Source: Granulicella paludicola
Lineage (GTDB): Bacteria > Acidobacteriota > Terriglobia > Terriglobales > Acidobacteriaceae
Reading direction: 5' to 3'
NCBI RefSeq assembly: GCF_025685545.1
Contig: NZ_JAGSYC010000023.1
Location: 248,001 to 312,000 of the forward strand
DNA: 64,000 nt
Shown: positions 8,428 through 18,166 of the stretch, piece by piece
Layout of the letters: each line of letters starts with the position of its first letter
How positions within the stretch are numbered: the stretch's first letter is position 1
Program-made: the position numbers and the translations under genes
The notes under the pieces: model-generated
Seen by the model: the letters and a program-made list of their open reading frames with translations, nothing else
Database searches by the model: none
Told to the model about the DNA's origin: nothing

Positions 8428-11400
8428 TCAATGAGCCGGACACATCATGGCACCCGCAGTCACCTTCGCAAAGGGCGCCGATATCTGTGCGACACTCCAA
8501 AGTTGGCCGTTCTTCATCACACACTGAACACGTATGGTGTCGTCGATATTTCTGAGCGGGTCTCCTGCCGTAATGATGAGGTCGGCGAGGTGGCCGGGTT
8601 CCAGTGTGCCGAGGTCTTTTTCAAGACCGAAAGCGCGGGCCGGAAGAATGGTTGCCGTCTCCAGCGACTGCCAAGGTGCCATGCCGAACTTCACCTGCGC
8701 GCGAAGATTCAAGTGCAGACTGGTCGCCGGAATATCCAGCGGAGAGTCGGTGCCCGCGAGGATGTATCCCCCTTTGCGGTAGTCATCGGCGACTATCTTT
8801 TCCTCTTCCTTCAGGTGTTCGAGCGCAGGGGTCTGATCGGTATGCTGTGCTGTTTGTACGGCCGTGACGAGACGCTTGTTCTCCCATGGAGGAGCGATGC
8901 CTTGCCGCGGATCGGTGGCCATGCCGGGGTCGTCCGCATAGGGCGCCTGAGAGAATGTCGTGGTGATCGTCCACATCTTCGAATCGACGAGCAGCTTGTG
9001 CACGTCCTCATAGCTGCGGCCCGTGAGCGAGCGCGAGTAGGCCCAACCCCAGCGTGAGGTCGCCGAAATATGCGTCATACCATCTTCGCCTAGATCGACA
9101 GCAGGCAACAGGTAGTGGCTTGCTGACTGCACGCCCATCTGTTCATGCCCAAAGGCGGCACCCTGCTTGGCCCAGGCGAAGGGCAGTCGCACGTAAAGCT
9201 TGACGAAGTCGAAGTCTAGCGCCTTCAGCCGATCGAACTCGCGATGCAGCTGGGCCTCAGAGGTCGTGGGGATCATCATGGGGTAGTAGACGCGCTCACC
9301 ATCGACGGCCTCGCCGGTATCGAAGAGTCGCGGCCCCGTGGTTAGGCCAGCAGCGTAGGACTCATGGTGCTCGACGGCACGATAGGCGTTGTCGGCGACG
9401 CCCTTCAGTTCGGTGATGCCGTAGCTCAGCCAGAGCCTGCCCATGCGATCGCCATAATAGATGCCGTTGTCTGAGTCAGGATGCGCGTGGCTTTCCCATA
9501 GGCCCGGCATCACAGTGGAGTCCTTTGCCTCAATGACGCGGGTAACACCAGCGGGTGTCTGCGCTGTATGGGGGGTGACGCTGGTGACGCGGTTGTTTGT
9601 AATGAGGATATCGACGTCGGTCATCTCGTCAGGGCCGGAGCCCTTCCAGAAACGGGCGGCGTGGATGAGGATTTTCTGCTCGGGTTTCGCAGGATGCCAT
9701 GTGAGATCGACGGGGACGGGTGTGATCTTCTTCGTCGCGCGGTCGATCAATTCCAGCTTGCCGTTGGAAAGGAAGAGCAGACGCTGCGAATCGCCGCTCC
9801 AGGTAGGCGCATCGGTCGTGACCTCGGCGAGCATCGTGGCTTTGCCACTCGGGTGACCGTCCTTATCGACGGGCATGGTGTAGAGCACATCGTCCATGAC
9901 GAAGGCCATCTCTTTGCCGTTGGGCGAGTAGATGGGGCCATCCTCGGTGCGCGTGGTAACCGACTCAAATGGAGCAGGCTCGAAGGACTGCTGTGCGCCA
10001 GTGGCAACGTCCACAGTTACGATCTGGCTGGTGCCTTCGCGATAACGCCTGGTATACGGCTTGATGGTGGCGATCGCGACGGTCTTGCCATTCGGCGAGA
10101 ACGACGGGCGACCGGGAAAGAACGTCGTCGCTGCGAGCAGTCGAATCTTACCAGTGGCGAGATCTGCGATTTGGGTCGCCATCGTCTGGTCCTGGAAGGC
10201 GATGCTCTTTCCATCGGGCGACCACGCCGGCATGATCTGGGCGGATTCGCTAGGAGCGGCGCGCTTGTCGCCGCGGCTGTCGCCGGCTGCCATGTCGTGC
10301 AGATAGATGTTTTCGATGCCGTCTCTGTCGGAGATATAAGCGAGCGTCTTTCCATCCGGCGACCACGCTGGGCCCTGCTTATAGAATCCGTCCTGCGTGA
10401 TCTCGACAGGCTTGCCGCCCACCGGCATGACGTAGAGCTGATTCAGAGCGACGAAGGCTACCTGCTTGCCATCGGGTGAGAGCGCGGGTGCATAGATGCC
10501 CTTCACCGGCTTCGCTGCGGTCGAATCAAAGTCATACTTCTTGTGCGTGTACTGTGGTCTCCACGCGGGGATCGCTGCGCTGAACTTGAGGGGCGTCTCC
10601 GTTTTCGCTCCCACATCCGCGCGCAGGATCTGGCCTTCGCTGGTGTAGATAAGTTCGCTGTTCGATAGCCACACTGCGGGGAACGGGAAGGTATCGAGGC
10701 CTTTGCCGGTGTAGACGGGCTCGCCGCCCTGGGCCTTGATGACGACCAGGTGTGCATCATCCAGCATCATGCCTGCACCTTCAAAGAGGATGTAGGACAG
10801 CAGCTTGCCACCGGGCGAGAAGCTGGGTGCTTCCACGCGCGCCTTCGCGGGATCGACAGAGACGATGGTGTGCTGCTGTCCACTTGCCAGGTCGATGAAC
10901 TCGATCGACTTTCCCGCATTGCCGGTACCGCTGATGAAGACCAGACCTTTGCCATCGGGCGACCAGCTGGGCCCAAACTCATCGGCTGCGGACTTTGTGA
11001 TGCGCTTCAGTGTGCCAGTGGTTATATCCGCGGTCCAGATGTCGTAGGAGCCACCAAATGCTCGATCGGAGGTGAAGGCGATAGTTTTTCCGTCAGGGGA
11101 GACTCGCGGTTCGCGGTCGTCGCCGTGCCCTGTGGTGATCTGTTTCAAGCCGGAGCCATCCGGATGCATCGTCCAGATGTGGAAGGTGCCTCCGAAGTAA
11201 CTCTGCAGCGCCACGAGATCACCCTTTGCCGACCAGTCAGGATGAGATTCCTCATGCAGTGGATCGGTAAGAGGTTTTGCGTTACCGCCGCTGAACGGGA
11301 TGGAGTAGATGATGCCCTGAATGTCAGCCAAAACTGTCTTGTGGTCCGGCGAGATAGTCACTTGCATGTTGGTGCCCTGCGTAACAGTGATGCTCTTCTG

Positions 11401-11478
11401 CATCTGCGCCGTAAGGGGAAGGCTGCCAGTCAGCAGCAGAAAGGCGAAACGCTTGACCACGGGCACTGCAATCGACAT
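8428..11478 (-). CDS. secreted PD40 beta-propeller/amidohydrolase fusion
   Basis: This 1016-residue protein has a signal peptide (FAFLLLTGSLPLTAQ) and then many TolB/WD40-like PD40 blades recognisable by repeated SPDGK or WSPDGK(T/S) phrases through about residue 600. The C-terminal part is a metal-dependent amidohydrolase: metal ligands His664 and His666 in WESHAHP, and a late Asp in AGTDSPLD. Such fusions are exported hydrolases, often proposed to act on peptides or cyclic amides. The gene is 77 bases downstream of the TonB-dependent receptor and on the same strand, so the enzyme may process material taken up by that receptor. The substrate is unknown. Confidence 0.95.
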   Translation of the reverse strand: MSIAVPVVKRFAFLLLTGSLPLTAQMQKSITVTQGTNMQVTISPDHKTVLADIQGIIYSIPFSGGNAKPLTDPLHEESHPDWSAKGDLVALQSYFGGTFHIWTMHPDGSGLKQITTGHGDDREPRVSPDGKTIAFTSDRAFGGSYDIWTADITTGTLKRITKSAADEFGPSWSPDGKGLVFISGTGNAGKSIEFIDLASGQQHTIVSVDPAKARVEAPSFSPGGKLLSYILFEGAGMMLDDAHLVVIKAQGGEPVYTGKGLDTFPFPAVWLSNSELIYTSEGQILRADVGAKTETPLKFSAAIPAWRPQYTHKKYDFDSTAAKPVKGIYAPALSPDGKQVAFVALNQLYVMPVGGKPVEITQDGFYKQGPAWSPDGKTLAYISDRDGIENIYLHDMAAGDSRGDKRAAPSESAQIMPAWSPDGKSIAFQDQTMATQIADLATGKIRLLAATTFFPGRPSFSPNGKTVAIATIKPYTRRYREGTSQIVTVDVATGAQQSFEPAPFESVTTRTEDGPIYSPNGKEMAFVMDDVLYTMPVDKDGHPSGKATMLAEVTTDAPTWSGDSQRLLFLSNGKLELIDRATKKITPVPVDLTWHPAKPEQKILIHAARFWKGSGPDEMTDVDILITNNRVTSVTPHTAQTPAGVTRVIEAKDSTVMPGLWESHAHPDSDNGIYYGDRMGRLWLSYGITELKGVADNAYRAVEHHESYAAGLTTGPRLFDTGEAVDGERVYYPMMIPTTSEAQLHREFDRLKALDFDFVKLYVRLPFAWAKQGAAFGHEQMGVQSASHYLLPAVDLGEDGMTHISATSRWGWAYSRSLTGRSYEDVHKLLVDSKMWTITTTFSQAPYADDPGMATDPRQGIAPPWENKRLVTAVQTAQHTDQTPALEHLKEEEKIVADDYRKGGYILAGTDSPLDIPATSLHLNLRAQVKFGMAPWQSLETATILPARAFGLEKDLGTLEPGHLADLIITAGDPLRNIDDTIRVQCVMKNGQLWSVAQISAPFAKVTAGAMMCPAH

Positions 11479-11555
11479 ACATCATCTCCAGAAGCGGTTG
11501 AAACGAGTTTGCTATGCAGCGCGATGGTGCGCTGTGCAGCCGGTTGAGGCAATGA

Positions 11556-14500
11556 TTAGAACGACAGACGCCCGATGAATTGCAGCGAGCGCGCCTGATA
11601 CTCGAAAGGTGCGCCGGAGGAAGCGATCGGAGCGCCATAAGCGTTGGCTCCAGTTCCGGTGGTGGCGCCTACCGCAAAGTTGCCGTAGTTGGAATGATTG
11701 AAAAGGTTGAACGCCTCGACGGCGACGATGGCTTTGACGCGGCCCTTGATCTTGAAGCTCTCCTGCAAGCGAGAGTCAACACGATTGTAGGGAGTGCCAC
11801 GGAAGCCGTCGCGCTGAATAATCCAGTAGCCATAATTCGCGTCGTAGTAAGTCTTGGACAGCGGCGCATAGATCGTGGTGCAGTGCGCGATCGGGCAGGT
11901 CTGTCCGGGAGCGATCGGCTGCGACACAAGACTCTGTCCACCTGCGACAGCAAAGCCGAAGGTGCGTGTGCTGTTGGCGTAGCCGTTGACAGACGAGCCG
12001 GAGGTATCCGCGAAAGCAAGACCTGAGCCGAAGTGGTAGAGACCGGAGAGCGAGAGGCCATACTTCCACTGGTACTCGCCGTTAACGGTCAGCGTGTGAC
12101 GTTGATCGTCGGTGCCGTTGGCCCACTCCTGTTGCACGCCCTGGTAGAACGGCTTGTTCGGGTACGAGAACGCACCGCCGGTGGAGTTCTTGGTGCGTCC
12201 CCATGTGTAGGCGATCGCTCCGGTAAAGCCGTGCATCGTGGCGTGCTTCAAGCCGACCTGCAGGGCATCGGCAATCACACCCGCTCCCGGATAGGTGGTG
12301 AAGTTTCGAGTCGCGCCACCGAACAGATTGTTGCAGACCTGCTTGGCTGAGACGCCGCCCGGGCCCGCGCCGGAGAGGTTACCGGAGAGGTTGTCGAGCA
12401 GGATGCCACCGTTGCCGCAGACACGCTGGCCGTAGGTGGTCGATGAGATCGCAGCCGTCGGATTCAAGTTTTGCTGCGGATTGGCGGGATTTTCCAGCAG
12501 ATTGCCGCTGAGAGCGATGAAGTCATCATAGACACGCATGTGGACCAGGTCCGCGGTGAGCGTGGTTTTGAACGGTAGTTCACGGGCGATACCAAACGAC
12601 CCTTGAAACGCATACGGGGTCTTCGAGCCGCGACGGACCGGTTGCGGAGAGGTCACATATGCTGTTGGATTCGCGGAGGGGTTTTGACCGGCGAACGGTG
12701 TTGGCAGCGAGAGCGGAGCTGCAGGCGAGCCAGAGACAGTGGCTTGCAGAGCACGCGCGGTGCTGCTATAGAGCTCTTCGTCAATGATGGCGTTCGCGAC
12801 CTGGTCGGCGTAGTACATACCTGCACCACCACGAATGGAGGTTTTGCCGTTGCCGCCAGGATCGAAGGAGAAACCGACGCGGGGAGCAAAGTTCGCGTTG
12901 GGATTGGTGTTTGGCGTCAGCAGGCCCGGTGTCGGCACATAGCTGGTGTTGTAGGCGCCGAGATCGTTGTCATAACGGATACCGAGATTGAGTGTGAGGC
13001 GCGGCAGTATCTTCCAATCATCCTGCGCCCATGTACCGATACCGTTCCGCTTGATATCGATGTTGTAGCTACCGAAGGCCTGCGTAAAGATCTCGCTGCT
13101 GCAGTAGTTGTTGATCGCCGTGTAGTTCCAGGTGGAGGGGTCGAGCGTCCCGTTTGGGAAGAAGGTGTTGTACAGCGCCTGGGTCGCGGTGGCTCCGCCG
13201 GTGCAGGTGGTTACGCCGCCACGAAGATACTGCGGAAATGCGCCGCCGTGGAAGGTATAGAGATATTCGCCGCCTAATCGAACGCTGTGCTTACCTTTGA
13301 GCCAGAACAGATCGTCTCGATATTGCTGGCGATACTCGCTGAAGATCTCCGGCTGATTGTAGGGTTCCCCGACCGTCGAAGCAGGCAGTGTAAGCACGAT
13401 TGAGTTGTCGGTGTAGTACGGAAGATTCTCGAACTGGAAGTAGTGGAAACCTGCGTGAACATCGTTCACTAGATGGTCGTTTACATTGTGGTTCCAGTCG
13501 AAGACGTAGCCAGCCGAGGAAACTGCCGATGAATAGGATTGGCTGGGATCGTTGCCCTGCACGACAAAACTCGTAGAAGATTTATAGCCATCCCCGCGGA
13601 GGAAGAAGTGGTTCTTATCGTTGCGCTGGTAATCGAGTCGTCCGAGATATTCGTTATTCAGCACAATGACGGGATGCGTAAAGAGGCTACCCGCAGTCGT
13701 GGTCACATAAGGATTGAGCGTAGTGGTGTTCGGGCTATGCTCCCCCTCATATGAACCGAAATACCAGAGGCGATTGCGCTTGATAGCGCCGCCGAGGGTA
13801 CCACCGTACTGCTGGTCGGCAAAGTCGAGAACCTTCTTGGCAATAGGGTCCGCTGCGTTGAAGTAAGAGTTGCGGAAGTAGCCGAAGGCCCCACCGTGCA
13901 TCTGGTTCGCACCGGTCTTGGTCTGCACATTAACGTAGATGCCCGCGGAACGGCCGGAGGTAGCATCGAACCGGTTCGTGATGATCTGGAACTGAGAGAT
14001 GGCGTCCTGCGAGAAGTGCGGCTGGCCGAAGCTTGAGCCCACCGAATCCTGCGAAACCTGCAGGCCATCAAGGGTGATCTGGAACTTGCCTGTCTCTGCA
14101 TCGCCTGCGTTCGTGGACTGCCCGGAAGCTGCTGGCGTGTTGCCAAACGAATTCGCCTTGATACCCGGCACAAGCGCGGATAGTTCTACATAGTTGCGAC
14201 CGTTGATCGGCACGTCCTGTATTTCAGTCGGCGTCACATTGCCCGCCACGGCAGATGATGTCGTGTCAATTGCTAGATCGTTGCTGGCTTCAACAACTAC
14301 GGCGGTCGTGGTCGAAGCCAGTGGCAGCGAGAGATCCACCTGTGCAAGTTGGCCTACCAGCAGGAGTATCTTCTTCTGTGCGGTGGCAAAGCCTGGCGCG
14401 GTGGCCGAGATGGTGTACTCCGCAGCCGTCACGCTTGGCACTACATATACGCCCTGTGCGTTGGTCGTCGTAAAGAAGCTGGCTCCGCCGGTCTGCTTCA

Positions 14501-14639
14501 CCTCTACCTTGGCGTTTGGTAGCGCTCCACCCTGGCTGTCCGCAACGACGCCACTGAGGCCGGTCTGCTGTCCAAAGGCTGGAACCGCGAAACTAACAGA
14601 TACTGCAAGAACAAGCAGAGACAAGAGACGAACTCGCAT
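11556..14639 (-). CDS. Oar-like TonB-dependent receptor
   Basis: The product of about 1027 residues has a signal peptide, a carboxypeptidase-regulatory-like Ig domain (about 28-110; VVADSQGGALPNAKV), a plug region (EIQDVPINGRNYVELSALVPG) and a long beta-barrel ending in aromatic residues (FIGRLSF). This is the Oar-like/CarbopepD_reg_2 class common in Acidobacteriota and used for uptake of large substrates through the outer membrane. I place the start at the ATG at 14639 (GAGGA about 9 bases upstream); an adjacent TTG at 14642 is equally possible. The next gene downstream is an exported PD40-amidohydrolase. A LysR gene lies divergently 500 bases away. Confidence 0.96.
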   Translation of the reverse strand: MRVRLLSLLVLAVSVSFAVPAFGQQTGLSGVVADSQGGALPNAKVEVKQTGGASFFTTTNAQGVYVVPSVTAAEYTISATAPGFATAQKKILLLVGQLAQVDLSLPLASTTTAVVVEASNDLAIDTTSSAVAGNVTPTEIQDVPINGRNYVELSALVPGIKANSFGNTPAASGQSTNAGDAETGKFQITLDGLQVSQDSVGSSFGQPHFSQDAISQFQIITNRFDATSGRSAGIYVNVQTKTGANQMHGGAFGYFRNSYFNAADPIAKKVLDFADQQYGGTLGGAIKRNRLWYFGSYEGEHSPNTTTLNPYVTTTAGSLFTHPVIVLNNEYLGRLDYQRNDKNHFFLRGDGYKSSTSFVVQGNDPSQSYSSAVSSAGYVFDWNHNVNDHLVNDVHAGFHYFQFENLPYYTDNSIVLTLPASTVGEPYNQPEIFSEYRQQYRDDLFWLKGKHSVRLGGEYLYTFHGGAFPQYLRGGVTTCTGGATATQALYNTFFPNGTLDPSTWNYTAINNYCSSEIFTQAFGSYNIDIKRNGIGTWAQDDWKILPRLTLNLGIRYDNDLGAYNTSYVPTPGLLTPNTNPNANFAPRVGFSFDPGGNGKTSIRGGAGMYYADQVANAIIDEELYSSTARALQATVSGSPAAPLSLPTPFAGQNPSANPTAYVTSPQPVRRGSKTPYAFQGSFGIARELPFKTTLTADLVHMRVYDDFIALSGNLLENPANPQQNLNPTAAISSTTYGQRVCGNGGILLDNLSGNLSGAGPGGVSAKQVCNNLFGGATRNFTTYPGAGVIADALQVGLKHATMHGFTGAIAYTWGRTKNSTGGAFSYPNKPFYQGVQQEWANGTDDQRHTLTVNGEYQWKYGLSLSGLYHFGSGLAFADTSGSSVNGYANSTRTFGFAVAGGQSLVSQPIAPGQTCPIAHCTTIYAPLSKTYYDANYGYWIIQRDGFRGTPYNRVDSRLQESFKIKGRVKAIVAVEAFNLFNHSNYGNFAVGATTGTGANAYGAPIASSGAPFEYQARSLQFIGRLSF

Positions 14640-14642
14640 CAA

Positions 14643-15136
14643 GAAGAATCCTCACGAAAGGTACGGTTGGAACAAATCGAAGGCGGCGCACGCCGCTCAG
14701 CGGCGGAGAGCGAACCATAGGTCTTCGGCGTACAACGAGGCTTCACCGCGCGAGGGCTCAGCGTTCGCGGTGCAAAGATAGAGGGAGTTCGAGAGCAGGA
14801 GGGTGCAGGCTTCCATCGGCGGGGATGATCGCGCTTGCACTGCAGCAGGGGACCTTCTCTGGAGAAATACGACTCAAGAAAGGGCAGGCCCTTGTGACTG
14901 AATGCGTTGAGCATAGACGCACACAGAAAGGCTGTCTAATCAAAAGATTTTCGCGCGTAATAGAAATATGTTAACGTGAGGTACATCGCAGGTGGCAACG
15001 TATGGTCCGTGTCGATCAGTACTTCGCCAAGCGATATCCCCCGGCAACTTCATAGTCTGACTTCGCTGTGCAGTGACACAGTCAGGCGTTCCCTCCCTTC
15101 TGAACGCGAAGAACTCCCTTTTCCTCGAGGCGCTTT
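14643..15136. other. long divergent intergenic region
   Basis: This region of nearly 500 bases lies between the TonB-dependent receptor (minus) and the LysR regulator (plus). The part around 14935-14985 is AT-rich and is the likeliest promoter zone for both sides. A 91-codon minus-strand frame (14639-14914) overlaps the receptor start, but its codon pattern looks random. No riboswitch that I recognise is present. Confidence 0.5.
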
Positions 15137-16108
15137 TTGGACTTCAGAATCCGGCAGTTGCAATGCTTCCTTACGCTCGCTGAGCTGCTCAGCTATAACA
15201 AGACGGCGCGTGCGCTCTACATGAGTCAGCCCACCATCAGCTTCCAGATCAAGTCGCTTGAGGAGGCGTTCGGGGTAAGGCTGTTTGAGCGCGATCGTCA
15301 GCAGGTGCGTCTCACCGAGGCAGGAAGTACCTTCCGCAACTATGCGCAATCGATCATGGATACCGTCGATGCGGCCCATGAGAAACTCAACCGCATCCAC
15401 AGCCCGCTTCATCTACGTGTGGCATGCGGGCCGGTGGGCCAGTTCATTCTGCTACCGGCAATTCTACGCATGCTTGCTGAACGCCATCCGGAGTTCGATC
15501 TGGAAGTGAGCGAGCTGACCACCGAGCAACAGATCACCCGATTGCCCGAGGGCAAGGTCGACGCTTTGCTGATGGTCGGATCGCTGCCTATTCCGGGTGT
15601 ACGCTTTGACCCCTTGTATGAAGACACGCTGGTAGCGGTGATCTCCTCCCACCATGTGCTCGCGCAGCAGGCAGATATCTCGGTTGAGAGCCTGCGCAGC
15701 TATCCCATCATTGCCTCGCGACTGCGGGACTGTCGGTTTCATCAGCCGTTTCTGCGCGATCTGCTGGAGCCCTTCGGCATCACGCCGCGGATCATTGAAT
15801 CGCCTCAATCCTGCACGGTACAGTTTGCCTACGCTGCCGCAGGCGAAGGCATTGCGATTGCTACGCGCGCGATGGAGAGTGGCACGTTTTCAAACCTTGT
15901 GACCAAGCCGTTCCGCGAGACGCTGCCGACGCTGCAACTGGGGCTGGCTGCGATGACCTCGAACGAGTCGAGCGCAATGAATCTCTTTCGCAGCGTTGCG
16001 GAGGAGTGCGCTGCAGCGATCCTGCTTCCAGCACAGCAGTTTGCGCGTAAACCGAAGATCGTGCCGCGGTCGGTACCTGTATTCTCCGAGAGGATACAGG
16101 CGGGTTAG
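15137..16108 (+). CDS. LysR-family transcriptional regulator
   Basis: The 323-residue protein starts with TTG, supported by GAGG 8 bases upstream and by family alignment (DFRIRQLQCFLTLAELLSY). The winged-helix region has the standard helix-turn-helix (KTARALYMSQPTISFQIKSL) and the rest is a two-lobed periplasmic-binding-like effector domain (about 92-300). It precedes a class V aminotransferase by about 40 bases and is divergent from the TonB-receptor operon, so it may control one or both. LysR proteins usually control a divergent neighbour. The inducer is unknown. Confidence 0.95.
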   Translation: MDFRIRQLQCFLTLAELLSYNKTARALYMSQPTISFQIKSLEEAFGVRLFERDRQQVRLTEAGSTFRNYAQSIMDTVDAAHEKLNRIHSPLHLRVACGPVGQFILLPAILRMLAERHPEFDLEVSELTTEQQITRLPEGKVDALLMVGSLPIPGVRFDPLYEDTLVAVISSHHVLAQQADISVESLRSYPIIASRLRDCRFHQPFLRDLLEPFGITPRIIESPQSCTVQFAYAAAGEGIAIATRAMESGTFSNLVTKPFRETLPTLQLGLAAMTSNESSAMNLFRSVAEECAAAILLPAQQFARKPKIVPRSVPVFSERIQAG

Positions 16109-16149
16109 CTGTCGTCCTCATAGATCCACTTAGACAAGGGAGAATTACG

Positions 16150-17454
16150 ATGGCGAACCGCCGAAGCTTTTTGAAGTCGGCCTTACTCAGCGCGCCCGCA
16201 ACTGTGTTTGCCAGCTCCGGGATACTCGGCCAGGCGGGCGCACCGGTGGCGAAGAAGCTAACGCCGAACTCGATTGCCGTTGAGACGCTTCCCTTGCACT
16301 TCGATGTCGAGTCGGGCATCCACAATCTTGAAAACGGCTATTGGGGCGTGATGCCTCGGTCCGTCGCGCAGGTGTATGCGGAGCAAACTGCCTTTGTGAC
16401 AAAGACGAATTCGATATGGGCGCGCAACGTGTTGCCCGGGGGAGCATGTCTTTCCGCAGGCGGCCGCGAGGCACGCGAGTCGGTCGCTGCGATGGTGGGA
16501 GCGTTGCCTGAGGAGATCGCGATTACACGCAGCGGCTCCGACGCACTGCAACAGTTGATTACGAACTACAAACACGTCAAGGCAGGAGATGCGGTGATCT
16601 ACTGCGATCTCGACTATGACGCGATGATCGCGTCGATGGATTGGCTCGGCGATCATCGCGGGGCGCAGGTGGTAAAGTTTGCGATGCCCGAACCTGCCAC
16701 GACAGCGAACATTCTGGCCGCATATGAGGACGTGCTGAAGCGGACACCGAACGCGAAGCTACTGCTGGTGACACAGGTATCCAACCGCACTGGGCTGGTG
16801 ACGCCCGTGAAGGAGATCGTCACGATGGCGCGCGCCCGCGGCGTGGATACGATTGTGGACATCGCCCACGGTGTCGCGTGCCTCGATTTCAAGATTGACG
16901 ATCTGGGTTGCGACTTTGCCGGATGGTCAGTCCACAAGTGGACGAGCGCTCCGTTGGGTACAGGCGCGATGTACATTCGCAAGAGCCGCATTGACGACAT
17001 CGATATCGCCTACGACAATCACGATCTGCCGGCGCATGACATTACAGCACGTGTGCCCGCAGGTACCGTGAACTTCGCAGCAGTTCTTAGCATTCCATCA
17101 GCGGTGGAGTTCCACTACGCTGTGGGTGGTGCTGCTAAAGAAAAACATCTGCGTAGTCTTCGAGACCGCTGGGTGGATCGTGTGCGCGAACTGTCCAACG
17201 TCGAGATCTGTGTTCCCGACGAGCCTGCGCGCTCGTGCGCGATCACGAGCTTTCGCTTGAAGGGCATGCGGTCAAACGAAGACGCTCAGCAAGTGCAGAA
17301 GGTACTCTTCGAAAGATACCGCGTGCACACGGTGTGGCGTAAAGGTGTGGCTAAGGGGCCTGTCATCCGCGTGACTCCAGGGCTTTACAGCACGTTTGCA
17401 GACTGCGACGCCTTGGCAGCCGCGCTGCACAAAGAGCATGCGATGTTTGCGTAG
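16150..17454 (+). CDS. Tat-exported class V aminotransferase (isopenicillin N epimerase-like)
   Basis: The 434-residue enzyme belongs to the PLP-dependent class V fold. The Schiff-base lysine is Lys263 in GWSVHKWTSAPLGTGAMY; the cofactor-binding Asp appears in DTIVDIAHGV. Helix-capping GSDALQ and an N-terminal region with LENGYWGVM are typical of isopenicillin-N epimerase-like members. The N-terminus carries a twin-arginine signal (NRRSFLKSALLSAPA), so this PLP enzyme is predicted to be exported folded, with its cofactor. AGGGAG stands before the ATG. Upstream is the LysR gene. The reaction is unassigned; racemase, epimerase, cysteine desulfurase-like and lyase activities all occur in this fold. 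Confidence 0.93.
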   Translation: MANRRSFLKSALLSAPATVFASSGILGQAGAPVAKKLTPNSIAVETLPLHFDVESGIHNLENGYWGVMPRSVAQVYAEQTAFVTKTNSIWARNVLPGGACLSAGGREARESVAAMVGALPEEIAITRSGSDALQQLITNYKHVKAGDAVIYCDLDYDAMIASMDWLGDHRGAQVVKFAMPEPATTANILAAYEDVLKRTPNAKLLLVTQVSNRTGLVTPVKEIVTMARARGVDTIVDIAHGVACLDFKIDDLGCDFAGWSVHKWTSAPLGTGAMYIRKSRIDDIDIAYDNHDLPAHDITARVPAGTVNFAAVLSIPSAVEFHYAVGGAAKEKHLRSLRDRWVDRVRELSNVEICVPDEPARSCAITSFRLKGMRSNEDAQQVQKVLFERYRVHTVWRKGVAKGPVIRVTPGLYSTFADCDALAAALHKEHAMFA

Positions 17455-17478
17455 CCTTGCCGCAGGACACCTCTCAGC

Positions 17479-17838
17479 TTATTTCCAGAAAGTAATCACC
17501 AAGCCGCCGATAACGATGAACGAACCGCCCAGGAGAATGGGTGGTGTCGGCGACTGGTGAAAGCGGAGCTTGGCGACAACCTGCGCAACCACAAAGAATA
17601 AAGCCACATAGACGCCGAGGAGTTTCCCAAAATCCCACTGCGGCAGATTCACAAAGAAACCGTAGAAGGCCAGAACTCCGATACCCAGCACGAACCAGAA
17701 CGACCGCGTCGCCCCGCTGGAGCGGTACATGGCTGACTGAAAGAAGGAGTCGCCAAAAACCTCGAGAGAGGCTGCAAGCGCCAGGACGACGAAGGCACCG
17801 AGAGGCGTTGCTACCCATTGGTTCAACAGCGTCTTCAT
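17479..17838 (-). CDS. small multidrug-resistance/DMT-like membrane protein
   Basis: I start at the ATG at 17838 because AAGGA lies 8 bases upstream; the longer frame to 17904 has no such site. The 119-residue product has four hydrophobic helices, beginning with LGAFVVLALAASLEVFGDSFF. The Glu in the first helix (ALAASLEVFGD) is where small multidrug-resistance proteins carry their proton/drug-binding Glu. The length is close to that of EmrE-type proteins (about 110). I judge it an SMR-like transporter, but similarity to a described subfamily cannot be confirmed by eye. It converges with the aminotransferase gene, 24 bases away. Confidence 0.75.
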   Translation of the reverse strand: MKTLLNQWVATPLGAFVVLALAASLEVFGDSFFQSAMYRSSGATRSFWFVLGIGVLAFYGFFVNLPQWDFGKLLGVYVALFFVVAQVVAKLRFHQSPTPPILLGGSFIVIGGLVITFWK

Positions 17839-17962
17839 GCACGATCCTTTCTGTTGCCCATGATTCAATTTTTCGTTGAGTATAGCAGTGGCTCGAAGAC
17901 GCATATCCTATACACTTCGAAGACACCCTGAACTTATATCTACCTGTGCCGGGAGCCTACCT

Positions 17963-18166
17963 GTGAGAATTGTCAGCGTCGTCCTGTTGGTCTCTGGCTG
18001 GTTCATCGTCATGGCAGCGCTCGTCTTGCTGGTGAGTCCAAGCGAGCGGTTCAGCTTTATCGTTGCAGGACTTCTCGTTCAAAGTCTCGGGCTTGGACTG
18101 CTGGCGCGCAGTTTCATTCCACAGCGGACTGCCCATTTGAAAGATAGCTTCGGGAGGAGTCAATGA
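17963..18166 (+). CDS. small two-helix membrane protein, coupled to the Amt gene
   Basis: The open frame extends to 17876, but the GTG at 17963 starts a compact 67-residue protein with two hydrophobic helices (RIVSVVLLVSGWFIVMAALV and FSFIVAGLLVQSLGLGLLA) and a charged tail. The longer version would overlap the divergent SMR-like gene start region. Its stop overlaps the following ATG as ATGA, and GGAGGAG inside its 3' end serves as the next gene's ribosome-binding site, so it is translationally coupled to the ammonium-transporter gene. I do not recognise a family. A role as an accessory subunit of that transporter is conjecture. Confidence 0.65.
   Translation: MRIVSVVLLVSGWFIVMAALVLLVSPSERFSFIVAGLLVQSLGLGLLARSFIPQRTAHLKDSFGRSQ

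Noticed and set aside
14639-14914. 91-codon minus-strand frame whose stop overlaps the TonB-receptor start
   Set aside because: It has no ribosome-binding site and its composition (many Arg, Pro, Ser) looks like untranslated GC-rich DNA.
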